This document shows, piece by piece, positions 27,127 to 36,159 of a stretch of DNA of 64,000 bases. Location: positions 124,001 through 188,000 of the forward strand of contig JBDVOA010000040.1 in assembly GCA_039969355.1 (NCBI GenBank), given 5' to 3'. The notes under the pieces are model-generated. The model was given only the letters and a program-made list of their open reading frames with translations, had not been told where the DNA came from and ran no database searches. Source of the DNA: JL08 sp039969355 (GTDB lineage Bacteria; Pseudomonadota; Alphaproteobacteria; Rhodobacterales; Rhodobacteraceae). A program made the translations under genes and the position numbers. Position 1 is the first letter of the stretch. Every line of letters begins with the position of its first letter.

Positions 27127-28113
27127 ATGACTAAACTGAACCTGACCCGCCGGGTCATGTTGGCGGCAGCTGTTTCGACGCTGTCTTTTGGCGCACCTGC
27201 GTTCGCGGATGGGCATCAAGTGCTCGACAGCGTTCACTTTCTGATTCCCGGCGGTGCCGGTGGCGGATGGGATGGCACTGCGCGCGGCACGGGCGAAGCT
27301 CTGACGGGCGCCGGGCTGGTTGGCACCGCGTCTTATGAAAACATGTCAGGTGGTGGCGGCGGCAAGGCCATCGGTTTCCTGATCGAGAATGCTGACAGCA
27401 ACCATGGCACGCTTATGGTTAACTCGACGCCGATCGTCATCCGGTCGTTGACCGGTGTATTCCCGCATAATTTCCGTGACCTGACACTGGTTTCAGGGAC
27501 AATCGGTGACTACGCAGCAATTGTTGTTGGAAAAGACAGCCCGATCAACTCTATGGCAGACCTGCTCGCAGCCTATGACTCTGACCCGTCGGCGACGGCC
27601 ATTGGCGGTGGTTCTGTTCCGGGCGGAATGGACCATCTGGTTGCTGCAATGGTGATGGAAGCGGCTGGCAAAGATGCGCTTGGCGTCAAATACATACCGT
27701 ATGACGCCGGTGGTAAAGCCATGGCGGCCCTCCTTTCGGGCGAAATTGCCGCGCTTTCGACAGGATTTTCCGAAGCCGTTGACCTTGCCAACGCTGGTGA
27801 AGTCAAAATCATCGGTGTCACATCCGAAGAACGGGTAGATGCCGCCCCTGACGCTCAAACGATGATGGAACAAGGGATCGACACAACCTTTGTCAACTGG
27901 CGCGGCTTTTTTGGTGCGCCCGGATTGCCAGCCGAAAAGGTGGCGATGTATCAGGATGCCCTCACCAAGATGTACGAAACGCCAGAGTGGGAAGAAGTAC
28001 GCGCCCGCAACGGTTGGGTGAACATTCACAATTCCGGTGATGACTTCCAGACCTTCCTCGAGGCTCAGGAAAAGGCTATCGGCGATCTTATGAAAAAGCT
28101 CGGCTTTTTATAA
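27127..28113 (+). CDS. tctC: tripartite tricarboxylate transporter substrate-binding protein
   Basis: The 328-residue periplasmic protein has a signal peptide ending GAPAFA and the TctC fold: VHFLIPGGAGGGWDGTARG, YENMSGGGGGKAIGFL, VPGGMDHLVAAMV, KYIPYDAGGKAMAALLSGEI. GGGAGG lies five bases before the ATG. It heads the tctCBA operon; the transported acid is not evident. Confidence 0.93.
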   Translation: MTKLNLTRRVMLAAAVSTLSFGAPAFADGHQVLDSVHFLIPGGAGGGWDGTARGTGEALTGAGLVGTASYENMSGGGGGKAIGFLIENADSNHGTLMVNSTPIVIRSLTGVFPHNFRDLTLVSGTIGDYAAIVVGKDSPINSMADLLAAYDSDPSATAIGGGSVPGGMDHLVAAMVMEAAGKDALGVKYIPYDAGGKAMAALLSGEIAALSTGFSEAVDLANAGEVKIIGVTSEERVDAAPDAQTMMEQGIDTTFVNWRGFFGAPGLPAEKVAMYQDALTKMYETPEWEEVRARNGWVNIHNSGDDFQTFLEAQEKAIGDLMKKLGFL

Positions 28114-28166
28114 AGACGACTTGGCAAAGCGGGTGACCGCTTTGCCTCCTTTTGGGGGAGGGGACT

Positions 28167-28649
28167 ATGGCGCTGGATCGCTGGATCGCTTTGATCTTAC
28201 TGGGTGTTTGTATGGCCTACGGCTATACCGCCTGGTTCACCATGGACGCGCAACTGGCGCCATTCATGCAGCGCAATCCCATCTGGCCCAGCACTTTCCC
28301 AAAAGTTCTGTCGATCATGGGCATGGTAGCGTCGTTGATAATTTTGTTTGGTCTGGAAAAGGGCGAGCAAAAGATCGGTGAGATCGATTATCGGCGACTG
28401 GGGGACTACCATATTGGACAAGCCCTGCTCTTGCTCGGACTGATGGTTGTTTATGCGCTGGCACTGCGTCCCATCGGATTTCTCATCGCAACCTCCGGCT
28501 TTCTGATCCTCGGATCCTTCATTCTTGGCGAGCGCAAGTGGCACATCATGGTGCCAATTGCTGCCGTCGCCACTCTTTTCGTGTGGTACCTCGTGCAGCA
28601 AGTGCTTGGTATCTACATGCGTCCACTTCCCGGTATATTTGGAGGCTGA
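28167..28649 (+). CDS. tctB: tripartite tricarboxylate transporter small membrane subunit
   Basis: The 160-residue protein has four hydrophobic segments and the TctB layout, with a short TM1 (WIALILLGVCMAYGYTAWF), the conserved FPKVLSIMGMVAS, and paired helices at 95-150. GGGAGGGG precedes the ATG. It is followed by tctA after one base. Confidence 0.9.
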   Translation: MALDRWIALILLGVCMAYGYTAWFTMDAQLAPFMQRNPIWPSTFPKVLSIMGMVASLIILFGLEKGEQKIGEIDYRRLGDYHIGQALLLLGLMVVYALALRPIGFLIATSGFLILGSFILGERKWHIMVPIAAVATLFVWYLVQQVLGIYMRPLPGIFGG

Positions 28650-28650
28650 T

Positions 28651-30165
28651 ATGTTAGAAGGACTAATCACCGGCCTGCAAACGGCACTTTCATTGCAAAA
28701 CCTGCTGATGGTGATCGGCGGGTGTCTGATCGGCACATTCATCGGCATGCTGCCGGGGTTAGGTCCAATGTCGATCATCGCGATCATGATTCCCGTGGCA
28801 ATTTCCATCGGTGACCCGTCAGCGGCGCTGATCCTGCTGGCAGGGGTGTACTATGGCGCGATCTTTGGCGGCTCCACATCCTCGATTTTGCTCAACGCAC
28901 CGGGGGTTGCGGGTACCGTTGCCAGCAGCTTCGACGGCTTTCCCATGGCCCGGCAGGGAAAAGCGGGTAAGGCACTTACAATCGCTGCGATCTCAAGCTT
29001 TGCCGGTGGTTCTATTGGTGCACTTCTCCTTTTGGTATTTGCGCCCGCATTGTCCTCGGTCGCGCTTCTTTTCCATTCAGCCGAATATTTCGCACTGATG
29101 GTTGTCGGCCTGTCAGCCATCGCTGCATTTGCCGGGACCGGTCAGGTAACCAAGGCGTTGTTGATGACATTGCTGGGTCTGATCATGGCCACTGTTGGCG
29201 AAGGGGCCCTGTTTAACCTGCCGCGCTTTACTATGGGAATCATGGACCTTCAGTCAGGGTTCGGCTTCATTACTCTTGCGATGGCGATGTTCGCGTTGCC
29301 CGAGGCAATGTTTCTGGTCCTGAAGCCGAAAAATTTGGGGAGTGGCAGCGATGGCGAGATCAAGGATTTGCGGATCAGTGTATCAGAAGCAAAATCCATT
29401 GCGCCGGTGATCGGACGCCAATCAATACAAGGTTTTTTCATTGGCGTTCTGCCGGGCGCTGGTGCGACGATCGCCAGTTTTTTGGGTTATGCCGTTGAGC
29501 GAAACATCGCGACCAAGGAAGAACAGGAAGAGTTCGGAAATGGGTCAATCAAGGGATTGGCGGCGCCGGAAACAGCCAACAACGCGGCATGCACCGGCTC
29601 TTTTGTGCCGTTGCTGACACTGGGTATCCCGGGTAGCGGAACCACCGCGATCTTGCTGGGCGCTTTGCTGGCGCTCAACGTGACACCCGGGCCCCGTCTG
29701 ATGATTGATGAGCCGCAGATATTCTGGGCCGTCATCATGTCCATGTTCATTGGCAATTTGGTTTTGTTGATCCTGAACCTGCCACTGATCCCCTATATTG
29801 CAAAAGTACTTTCGGTGCCACGCAACTACCTGATACCTTTTATTCTGTTTTTCACGCTGATGGGGGCCTACATCGGGCAGAATAACGCGACTGAACTGTT
29901 GATGCTGGTTGGTTTTGGGATTGCTGCAACGGCGTTGAAGTTCGCGGATTATCCGCTGGCGCCATTGCTGATTGGCTTTATTCTGGGCGGTATGCTCGAG
30001 GATAATTTCTCACGCTCCATGCAGCTTTATGATGGCATCGGCTTCATTCTGGAACGCCCGATGACACTTGGCCTGCTGGTTATTGCCGTTATCCTGGTCA
30101 TCCTACCAAGTTACCGGGCACGCCGGGCAAGAGCGCGGGCTGAAGGTGTTGCCGAGGGTGATTGA
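28651..30165 (+). CDS. tctA: tripartite tricarboxylate transporter large membrane subunit
   Basis: The 504-residue protein has about twelve membrane helices and the TctA signature GTFIGMLPGLGPMSIIAIMIP, with YYGAIFGGSTSSILLN and the repeated half PLLTLGIPGSGTTAILLGAL. A GGAGG ribosome site lies at the end of tctB, four bases before the ATG. It is the permease of the TTT uptake system with TctB and TctC. Confidence 0.95.
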   Translation: MLEGLITGLQTALSLQNLLMVIGGCLIGTFIGMLPGLGPMSIIAIMIPVAISIGDPSAALILLAGVYYGAIFGGSTSSILLNAPGVAGTVASSFDGFPMARQGKAGKALTIAAISSFAGGSIGALLLLVFAPALSSVALLFHSAEYFALMVVGLSAIAAFAGTGQVTKALLMTLLGLIMATVGEGALFNLPRFTMGIMDLQSGFGFITLAMAMFALPEAMFLVLKPKNLGSGSDGEIKDLRISVSEAKSIAPVIGRQSIQGFFIGVLPGAGATIASFLGYAVERNIATKEEQEEFGNGSIKGLAAPETANNAACTGSFVPLLTLGIPGSGTTAILLGALLALNVTPGPRLMIDEPQIFWAVIMSMFIGNLVLLILNLPLIPYIAKVLSVPRNYLIPFILFFTLMGAYIGQNNATELLMLVGFGIAATALKFADYPLAPLLIGFILGGMLEDNFSRSMQLYDGIGFILERPMTLGLLVIAVILVILPSYRARRARARAEGVAEGD

Positions 30166-30225
30166 ACCTTTTCACAATTAATTCACCAGTCTCGCGGATA
30201 CTTAGGTATTCGGCTGGCGAAGCCG

Positions 30226-30771
30226 TTATTCGGGCGCGTTGCCGACCCACAAGCCGTCAACGTTTACTGTAACTGGCTTGCCGCAATGAAAGAGGTAATA
30301 GGTAAAACCGGAATGCGGCATACGCGAAACTTGCGGCCGTGATGTCAGTGACAATGCGGAATGGAGTTTGTCACTGCCAATCATCCCGGACACCTTCACG
30401 GGTTGGGCGGGTGACAGCAACATGTTCTGGTTAGGCATCGATTTGCCGAAGGTATTCTTGGGTACGAATATCGGGTGTGCTTCGGGGTGGAGCTCCAGGA
30501 AAGCAACATCCAGCTTGATTTGGTCAATCCATTTAACTTCTACAAAGGTTCCGTTTACGGTTCTAACCTGATCGCGCCGTCGCAGTGCTTCGATCGGCAA
30601 GTTGCCAAACGACGTCTGGATTTTTGATTTCGCAAAGAAACCCGGCAATATCCATTTTTCTTGAGATGGGGCGGGGGATTCTGTTTCCTGCTTTGGCGCG
30701 GGAAGTTCTGTCTTAACTAGCTGCCTGGCAACAGCCGACAGGATTGCCGTGTCGTCATTCATCACACTCAT
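30226..30771 (-). CDS. Hint-domain-like protein lacking the usual catalytic Cys
   Basis: The 181-residue protein resembles Hint (hedgehog/intein) proteins of Rhodobacterales. The segment SKIQTSFGNLPIEALRRRDQVRTVNG matches the usual start of the Hint fold, VKWIDQIKLD the next strand, HPIFVPKNTFGKSMPNQNMLLSPAQPV the core, and YYLFHCGKPVTVNVDGLWVGN the end. Where active Hint domains start with Cys (CF..GT.I), this one reads GFFAKSKI, so self-cleavage is unlikely. A Pro/Glu-rich N-terminal 40 residues precede it. It lies alone between tctA and a sulfatase. Confidence 0.6.
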   Translation of the reverse strand: MSVMNDDTAILSAVARQLVKTELPAPKQETESPAPSQEKWILPGFFAKSKIQTSFGNLPIEALRRRDQVRTVNGTFVEVKWIDQIKLDVAFLELHPEAHPIFVPKNTFGKSMPNQNMLLSPAQPVKVSGMIGSDKLHSALSLTSRPQVSRMPHSGFTYYLFHCGKPVTVNVDGLWVGNAPE

Positions 30772-30888
30772 TACAAACTCGCACTACTAATAACTAACGC
30801 AATCAGAGCTACCACACACACGTAGCTCCTAAAGAAAACGCCGGGACGAAGTATCCTTCGCCCCGACGCCAGAAAAATACCATATTGG

Positions 30889-31179
30889 CTAAATGTTGCA
30901 AGAAATCTCTTTTATCAAATAGGCCAAATGGTCACTCGCTACGGCACTACATCTTTCTTTCACACCAAAAAAGCGTTCTATATATGGCGTTTGTGGGTAG
31001 TTTTCCGGTTGAATATAGGCGTTCGACATCGCGTTCACGATCAAGTTGTCTCTTAACGGGAAACAAACGCGTTCGATATTTCTATTTGTTTCAGAACATT
31101 TGTAAAAAATATCGTGCACTGTTTCCCAACAATTAAAAATAACCGAAATCATCTCGAGCAAATTCAGGAGAGTTTGCAA
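30889..31179 (-). CDS. possible small protein, low confidence
   Basis: An open frame of 96 codons lies in an AT-richer 530-bp stretch between the Hint-like and sulfatase genes. It opens with TTG and no clear ribosome site. The C-terminal half (MSNAYIQPENYPQTPYIERF and on) reads like a folded protein; the first half does not. I recognise no family. It could be a small acquired gene, a gene remnant, or chance. Nothing else is seen in this stretch apart from a hairpin near its end. Confidence 0.25.
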   Translation of the reverse strand: MQTLLNLLEMISVIFNCWETVHDIFYKCSETNRNIERVCFPLRDNLIVNAMSNAYIQPENYPQTPYIERFFGVKERCSAVASDHLAYLIKEISCNI

Positions 31180-31260
31180 AATTTCGAATCAATTTCTTTG
31201 AAATAGGTGTGCTCCAGGAACCTTCCTGAGATCAGGCTTGTTGCTGGTGCGGGGTAGGGG

Positions 31261-31283
31261 CGGGCCACCCACTGGATGGCCCG
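31261..31283 (-). terminator. hairpin after the sulfatase gene
   Basis: CGGGCCA at 31261-31267 pairs with TGGCCCG at 31277-31283, with two further inner GC pairs. It lies 19 bp downstream of the sulfatase stop codon. No T-tract follows, so it may be a Rho-independent terminator of weak form or a 3' stabilising stem. Confidence 0.4.
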
Positions 31284-31301
31284 AACAAAGGTCTTAGGGT
31301 T

Positions 31302-32858
31302 TTACTGGGACCCGATTTGCGAGAAGATTTTTTCTTTGGCGTCACCGATCGTGAAGCTTCCGGGCTTTTGAGTTGGCGGAAATTCCTCGAAAGTGGCAAG
31401 GAACTCACCTACATACGTTGCCGCCGGCAACAGCAAGAACACGTGATCCAGATACCAATCCCAATAGGTATTGGATGTGATGGTAGAACGCTCATAAGGG
31501 TCGCGACGCAGATTGAAGAGCAGTGGCATCCGCAATTCTGTCCAGGGTTCGGCCCAGGCGCGCATTGTTTGAGGGAAACGATGCTCGAGGAAAATGACTT
31601 TCCAGTCGTTGTAGCGCAGTGCTGTCAGATCACCGCCGTCCGAGAAGTAGAATATCTCATTTCTGGGGGAGGTCTCTTCTTCTCCCTTAAGATAGGCAAG
31701 AGAGTTGTAGCCATCCAGATGAACCTTGTAGTCGCGGCCAATGGCCTGAACACCTCCTTCTTTCAATTGCTCCTTGATGTCGGCAACGCCGGCCATGGCA
31801 AGGAAGGTTGGCAGCCAGTCCATATGGTGCATGATCTCGTTCGAGATTGAGTGCGGTTCGATATTTCCAGGCCACCGGACCATTGCAGGCACACGCCAAC
31901 CGCCTTCCCAGTTGGTATTCTTTTCGCCGCGAAATGGTGTCATTGCCGCATCTGGCCAGCTATTCATATGCGGGCCGTTGTCGGTGGAATAAAACACAAA
32001 CGTATTGTCTGCGATATCCAGTTCATCCAGCTTGTCGAGGAACAAGCCAATATGACGGTCATGTTCGACCATCCCGTCTGCATATTCGTCCTGACCTGAA
32101 ATACCGCGCAGCTCGTCTTTTACGTGGGTACGAAAGTGCATGCGGGTTCCGGACCACCAGACAAACCAAGGTTTACCTTCTGCTGTTTTGCGATCAATAA
32201 AGTCCAGCGCCGCAGCGGTGGTTTCGTCATCGACGGTTTCCATGCGCTTTTTTGTCAGCGGACCGGTGTCTTCGATCGTGCCGTCGGCAGAGGATTTCAG
32301 GACACCACGCGGACCATATTCCTCCCGGAAAGCCGGATCCTTTGGGTAGTCTTCAAGTTCGGGCTCTTCCTCAGCATTCAAGTGGTAGAGATTGCCGAAG
32401 AATTCGTCGAAACCATGGTTGGTTGGCAACATTTCGTCCCGGTCACCTAGGTGGTTTTTACCAAACTGTCCGGTGTCATAACCCTGCGCTTTTAACAGAC
32501 CCGCAATGGTCGGGTCCACTTCTTGCATACCTTCTTTCGCACCTGGCAAGCCAACTTTGGACAACCCGGTTCTAAAGACCGATTGACCAGTAATGAAAGA
32601 CGAACGGCCCGCAGTGCAGGACTGCTCGCCATAATAATCGGTGAAAATCATTCCTTCATTTGCAATGCGATCTATGTTGGGGGTGCGATACCCCATCATC
32701 CCCATTGTATAGGCAGAGATATTGGACTGGCCAATATCATCGCCCCATATCACGAGAATATTGGGTTTGGCGTCGTTTTGTGCCAGCGCGAGCCCGGAGG
32801 AAAGCCCTAAGAGGACGGCCCCCAATGCCAGCTTTCTCAACGATTGGTATTTATCCAT
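31302..32858 (-). CDS. periplasmic arylsulfatase
   Basis: The 518-residue protein has a signal peptide ending LALAQ and a type I sulfatase fold: metal site VIWGDDIGQSN, formylglycine site SCTAGRSSFITG (Cys81, form Cys-X-Ala-X-Arg), GKNHLGDRDEM, and YSTDNGPHMNSWPDAAMTPF. The Cys must be oxidised to formylglycine by a maturation enzyme not encoded here. An ATG three codons upstream lies directly on the AAGGAGG site, so the second ATG, nine bases from it, is used. Substrates of such marine enzymes are sulfated esters or polysaccharides; the one here is unknown. Confidence 0.9.
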   Translation of the reverse strand: MDKYQSLRKLALGAVLLGLSSGLALAQNDAKPNILVIWGDDIGQSNISAYTMGMMGYRTPNIDRIANEGMIFTDYYGEQSCTAGRSSFITGQSVFRTGLSKVGLPGAKEGMQEVDPTIAGLLKAQGYDTGQFGKNHLGDRDEMLPTNHGFDEFFGNLYHLNAEEEPELEDYPKDPAFREEYGPRGVLKSSADGTIEDTGPLTKKRMETVDDETTAAALDFIDRKTAEGKPWFVWWSGTRMHFRTHVKDELRGISGQDEYADGMVEHDRHIGLFLDKLDELDIADNTFVFYSTDNGPHMNSWPDAAMTPFRGEKNTNWEGGWRVPAMVRWPGNIEPHSISNEIMHHMDWLPTFLAMAGVADIKEQLKEGGVQAIGRDYKVHLDGYNSLAYLKGEEETSPRNEIFYFSDGGDLTALRYNDWKVIFLEHRFPQTMRAWAEPWTELRMPLLFNLRRDPYERSTITSNTYWDWYLDHVFLLLPAATYVGEFLATFEEFPPTQKPGSFTIGDAKEKIFSQIGSQ

Positions 32859-33056
32859 TATTGTCATCCTCCTTAGTTGAATTTATCATTGTAGCGCTAG
32901 AGCTTAGGTTGACTAGCAATATTTCGTATTTGCCGGACGGGTTTAGGGAAAACAGTTGGTCAACATTGACTAGAACGTTCTCGAGTTCGGATTGCCTGCA
33001 GCGCATCTTAAATAGGTCAGGCGTGCCTAAATCGGGACGCCCATCGCAGAAGTGCG

Positions 33057-33518
33057 CTATTTCTTTGTGTTCTTGAGCACGGCGCCAACTACAGCGCTGA
33101 TCAGTCCGGGTGCTATCATGCCCAGTGGATCCCGCGCCATTTTATGCACACTTTGAGCAAGCCCCTTGATCTCTTCGGTTGCATCGTGAATTTCCGTTTC
33201 TAGATCTTCCATCGCAAGATCACGCACTTCTGCAACTGCGGACAAATCGGATTCTGCGCTTTGGCGGTTTGCTGCAGTGACCAGAATTGCAGCAAGCGCA
33301 ATGTTGGCGAGCGCGACGATCAATGCGGAAACCGGTTGCGAAATGTGTTCTACAAGAGCGAAATAAGCCGCGACATTCAGCATGATCAGGGCAAGCCCGG
33401 CAGCGATTCCGGCTGCGGCCATCATACCGGTCTGCCGTCTCAGAACAGCCATGCGCCGCTGCGCCATCAGACGCTCGGAGCGGAATATGATCGATATGTT
33501 TCTACTTATCCGGTTCAT
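33057..33518 (-). CDS. phage holin family (DUF1469-like) membrane protein
   Basis: The 153-residue protein has two membrane helices (about residues 33-55 and 62-82) and amphipathic ends (ISIIFRSERLMAQRR; AMEDLETEIHDATEEIKGLAQ). This matches the Phage_holin_3_6 type, which in chromosomes is usually a membrane-remodelling or stress protein unrelated to phage. The partner gene upstream, 4 bp away, also encodes a coiled-coil membrane protein. Confidence 0.7.
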   Translation of the reverse strand: MNRISRNISIIFRSERLMAQRRMAVLRRQTGMMAAAGIAAGLALIMLNVAAYFALVEHISQPVSALIVALANIALAAILVTAANRQSAESDLSAVAEVRDLAMEDLETEIHDATEEIKGLAQSVHKMARDPLGMIAPGLISAVVGAVLKNTKK

Positions 33519-33522
33519 TCAG

Positions 33523-33828
33523 TTATCCCTTGTTTCCAGTTCGCCCGATCAGATAACCGACGACAAAAGCCCCCAGAGCAGTCAACAACGGCTTGCGATT
33601 GGGCAACCCTTCAAGTTCTTCGGTCAGTTGATGAAGCACTGCTTCAAAGTTCCCATTCTGCAAGGATTGAAGAATATCTGCAGACTCTGTTCCCGGTTCG
33701 GGGGCTGGGTCCGCCTCATCAGCATTGTCCGAAGTCGTTGGCGAACTGGCCGTTTGCGTATCCCGGGCTTTTTTCAATTCCGACCGAAGTTTTGTGAGTT
33801 CGGCCTCTAGCTGCGCTTTTGTCGCCAC
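33523..33828 (-). CDS. coiled-coil protein with C-terminal membrane anchor, ElaB-like
   Basis: The 101-residue protein starts with a coiled coil (LEAELTKLRSELKKARD), has an acidic Pro/Glu linker, an amphipathic helix (FEAVLHQLTEELEGLP) and a C-terminal membrane helix with Gly spacing (LLTALGAFVVGYLIGRTGNK). This layout is like ElaB/YqjD ribosome-associated inner-membrane proteins. It is encoded 4 bp before the holin-like gene. Confidence 0.65.
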   Translation of the reverse strand: MATKAQLEAELTKLRSELKKARDTQTASSPTTSDNADEADPAPEPGTESADILQSLQNGNFEAVLHQLTEELEGLPNRKPLLTALGAFVVGYLIGRTGNKG

Positions 33829-34078
33829 GGGGTATGCTCTCCAACTTCACTTTACCGGCCCGTTATCTGCAGCCGGCAACAGGACTTGATGCTATCACAG
33901 GCATCGTACCGCTTTGGGTGGCACGCGCAATTGGCATTTCTGTTGTCGGGAAAACCCGCCAAAACCGCAATAATACGCCAGATGTTCTTGCAAATAATAG
34001 TAGCCCCAGGGCGACATAAGTATAGTGTAAAATACTAAAGTTGTTGCGCTTTGGGCTTAAAAGGGACCAGTTTTCGGC

Positions 34079-35206
34079 ATGACGAAAGAGCCAGAAAAAG
34101 CAGAGTTCCCAAACTCGGCGGTATTGCTTAGGTGGCTGGCCCTGATTGCGCTGACTGTCATTGTAACACTGTTGTTCCTGTATGTGGCGTTGCCTTTCCT
34201 GAGCGCCATGATCATGGCCGCAATAGTTGCCGGTTTAGCAAGCCCGCTCTACAAGACATTATTGCGTTGGCTGTGGAACAGCGGCTCGCTCGCATCTCTT
34301 GCCACATTGCTGGTTTTGTTGACATCTGTCGTCGCCCCGTTGATCGGAATTGCCTATCTTGCTGCAGGCGAGGCCGCAGCCCTTACTGAGAAAACCGTCC
34401 AGATATACGAACAGATTTCGGATGGCGTAGATCATTTCAAGTTGCCGGACTGGGTTCCATTCAAAGAGGAACTGGTCGATGCTTGGCCGCGGATTTCGTC
34501 CAAGATCGAACAGCTTGTAGGAACGATAGCAACGTTTCTTGCTTCTTCTCTGTCTCATCTTACCAAAGGGACCGCGGTCTTCTTTCTGCATTTGTTTGTG
34601 TTTTTCTACGCGATGTTTTTCTTTTTGCAGATGAAGCGCCCCGTCATCGAATTACTCCTTTCCTATACCGCTCTTCCGGCGGAACTTCAGGTAACGCTGC
34701 ATGAGCGCATTGTTTCAGTGAGCCGTGCGACAATAAAGGGCACTTTGCTGATCGGCGTGGTTCAGGGTTCGCTGGGTGGATTCGGCTTTTGGGTGGCCGG
34801 CATAGAGGGGGCGATCTTTTGGGCGGTCATTATGGCCATTGCATCGTTCATTCCCGGCGTCGGCGCACCAACTGTTCTTGTGGGCGGCGCAATTTTTCTG
34901 GGTATTGAAGGTGAAATTCCTACCGCCATAGGTTTGGCGCTGTGGGCAACGGTTGTTGTGGGAACAATAGACAATGTACTGCGCCCCACGCTCGTTGGCC
35001 GTGATGCACAATTGCACGATCTTTATATTCTGGTTGGCACATTGGGTGGGCTGGCGGCATTCGGTCCTGTGGGACTGGTGCTTGGTCCGGTGCTGGCTGG
35101 CCTATTCCAGTCGGTTTGGACAACGTTGAAAGAGTTGTCAGAGACACGACATCGTGAGAGCCCGATAGAACAGTCCGCGCAAGATGCCAAACTGCAACAA
35201 AAGTGA
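34079..35206 (+). CDS. AI-2E family transporter
   Basis: The 375-residue membrane protein has about eight helices, with the family marks LYVALPFLSAMIMAAIVAGLASPLY near the start and AVIMAIASFIPGVGAPTVLVGG, VGTIDNVLRPTLVGRDAQLHDL and FGPVGLVLGPVLAGL in the C-terminal half. The family includes Na+/H+ antiporters and AI-2 exporters; substrate unknown. Its stop is 9 bp from the convergent YihY-like gene. Confidence 0.88.
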   Translation: MTKEPEKAEFPNSAVLLRWLALIALTVIVTLLFLYVALPFLSAMIMAAIVAGLASPLYKTLLRWLWNSGSLASLATLLVLLTSVVAPLIGIAYLAAGEAAALTEKTVQIYEQISDGVDHFKLPDWVPFKEELVDAWPRISSKIEQLVGTIATFLASSLSHLTKGTAVFFLHLFVFFYAMFFFLQMKRPVIELLLSYTALPAELQVTLHERIVSVSRATIKGTLLIGVVQGSLGGFGFWVAGIEGAIFWAVIMAIASFIPGVGAPTVLVGGAIFLGIEGEIPTAIGLALWATVVVGTIDNVLRPTLVGRDAQLHDLYILVGTLGGLAAFGPVGLVLGPVLAGLFQSVWTTLKELSETRHRESPIEQSAQDAKLQQK

Positions 35207-35215
35207 GGGCTGGAT

Positions 35216-36115
35216 TTATGCGGTGGCCCGGCGCAGTGATGCCAGTCTGCCATTGAACTCTGCCCCAAAGACAAAAATTACCGCCATCAAATACATGAAC
35301 AGCTGGGCTGCGAGCACACCTGCGAGACCCGCATAAGTCACGCTGTATGTTGCATAATTGACAAGGTAGAACTCAAATAGTCTTGCAACTGTGCCCCACA
35401 GAACAAGCGTCAGAATGACTCCGGGCATGACATCACGCAGCGGTCTGTGGATGCCCGGCAACCACTTGTGACAGGCAATGACAGCAAAAACCAGGGCGGC
35501 CACAGCAACCAATAGAGAGGTCTTCCCAGCAACTAGTCTGAGATAAAGATCAGGTGGGGCGATTTCGAAAAGCTTAAAGTAGAGTGGGAGCGCAACCAGT
35601 AATGCGGCCGAGGTAACCAGCAGCGCGCCCCCGAAAATGACAAACGCGATACACAGCAGACGAGTCTTCCACATCGGGCGGATGTCCTTTTCGCGGTAAG
35701 CCTCCGTTATCGATATCCGTATGGCGTCAACGCCGTTTGATGCAAAAAACACCGCTAGAAGGGCGCTGAAAGTCAGAGTTGTCCCGCTGCTTTGTGCCAA
35801 AACCGCCTCAAGCTCGCTGATTATGGGTTGGGCAACGACGTCCGGCCACGTGCCAAAGACAAATTCGATCAATTCGTCTGTTTTCAGATGCACGCTGACA
35901 AATCCTGCAAGCGACAGGCAAAAAATGCAAAACGGAAAAAGGGCGAACATCATCGACAATGCAATATGGCTGCTGCGCTGCCAGCCATTTTCTTCATCAA
36001 ACCTGCGCAACGCATTTCGCAATGCCGCGATATAAACTCCCAATTTGTTTGCCTTTCGAGCGCTAAAAATCAAGCTGTGGCCAGCATACCGATTTTTATC
36101 AGGAGTCCTCGTCAA
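35216..36115 (-). CDS. YihY/BrkB family membrane protein
   Basis: The 299-residue inner-membrane protein has six helices and the YihY pattern: DENGWQRSSHIALSMMFALFPFCIFC, FASNGVDAIRISITEAYREKDIRPMWKTR, and VLWGTVARLFEFYLVNYATYSVTYAGLAGVLA. The family was once called RNase BN in error; its function is not settled. It lies 44 bp downstream of bmt on the same strand. Confidence 0.87.
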   Translation of the reverse strand: MTRTPDKNRYAGHSLIFSARKANKLGVYIAALRNALRRFDEENGWQRSSHIALSMMFALFPFCIFCLSLAGFVSVHLKTDELIEFVFGTWPDVVAQPIISELEAVLAQSSGTTLTFSALLAVFFASNGVDAIRISITEAYREKDIRPMWKTRLLCIAFVIFGGALLVTSAALLVALPLYFKLFEIAPPDLYLRLVAGKTSLLVAVAALVFAVIACHKWLPGIHRPLRDVMPGVILTLVLWGTVARLFEFYLVNYATYSVTYAGLAGVLAAQLFMYLMAVIFVFGAEFNGRLASLRRATA

Positions 36116-36159
36116 TTCGCATCTTGCCGGAATATCTGGATGACGTGGTGTCGGCCATG

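Noticed and set aside
33057..33518. Prophage signal from a holin-like gene
   Set aside because: No other phage gene is near; this family is common in chromosomes.
35216..36115. RNase BN annotation
   Set aside because: The YihY family was named so by error; no nuclease motif is seen.
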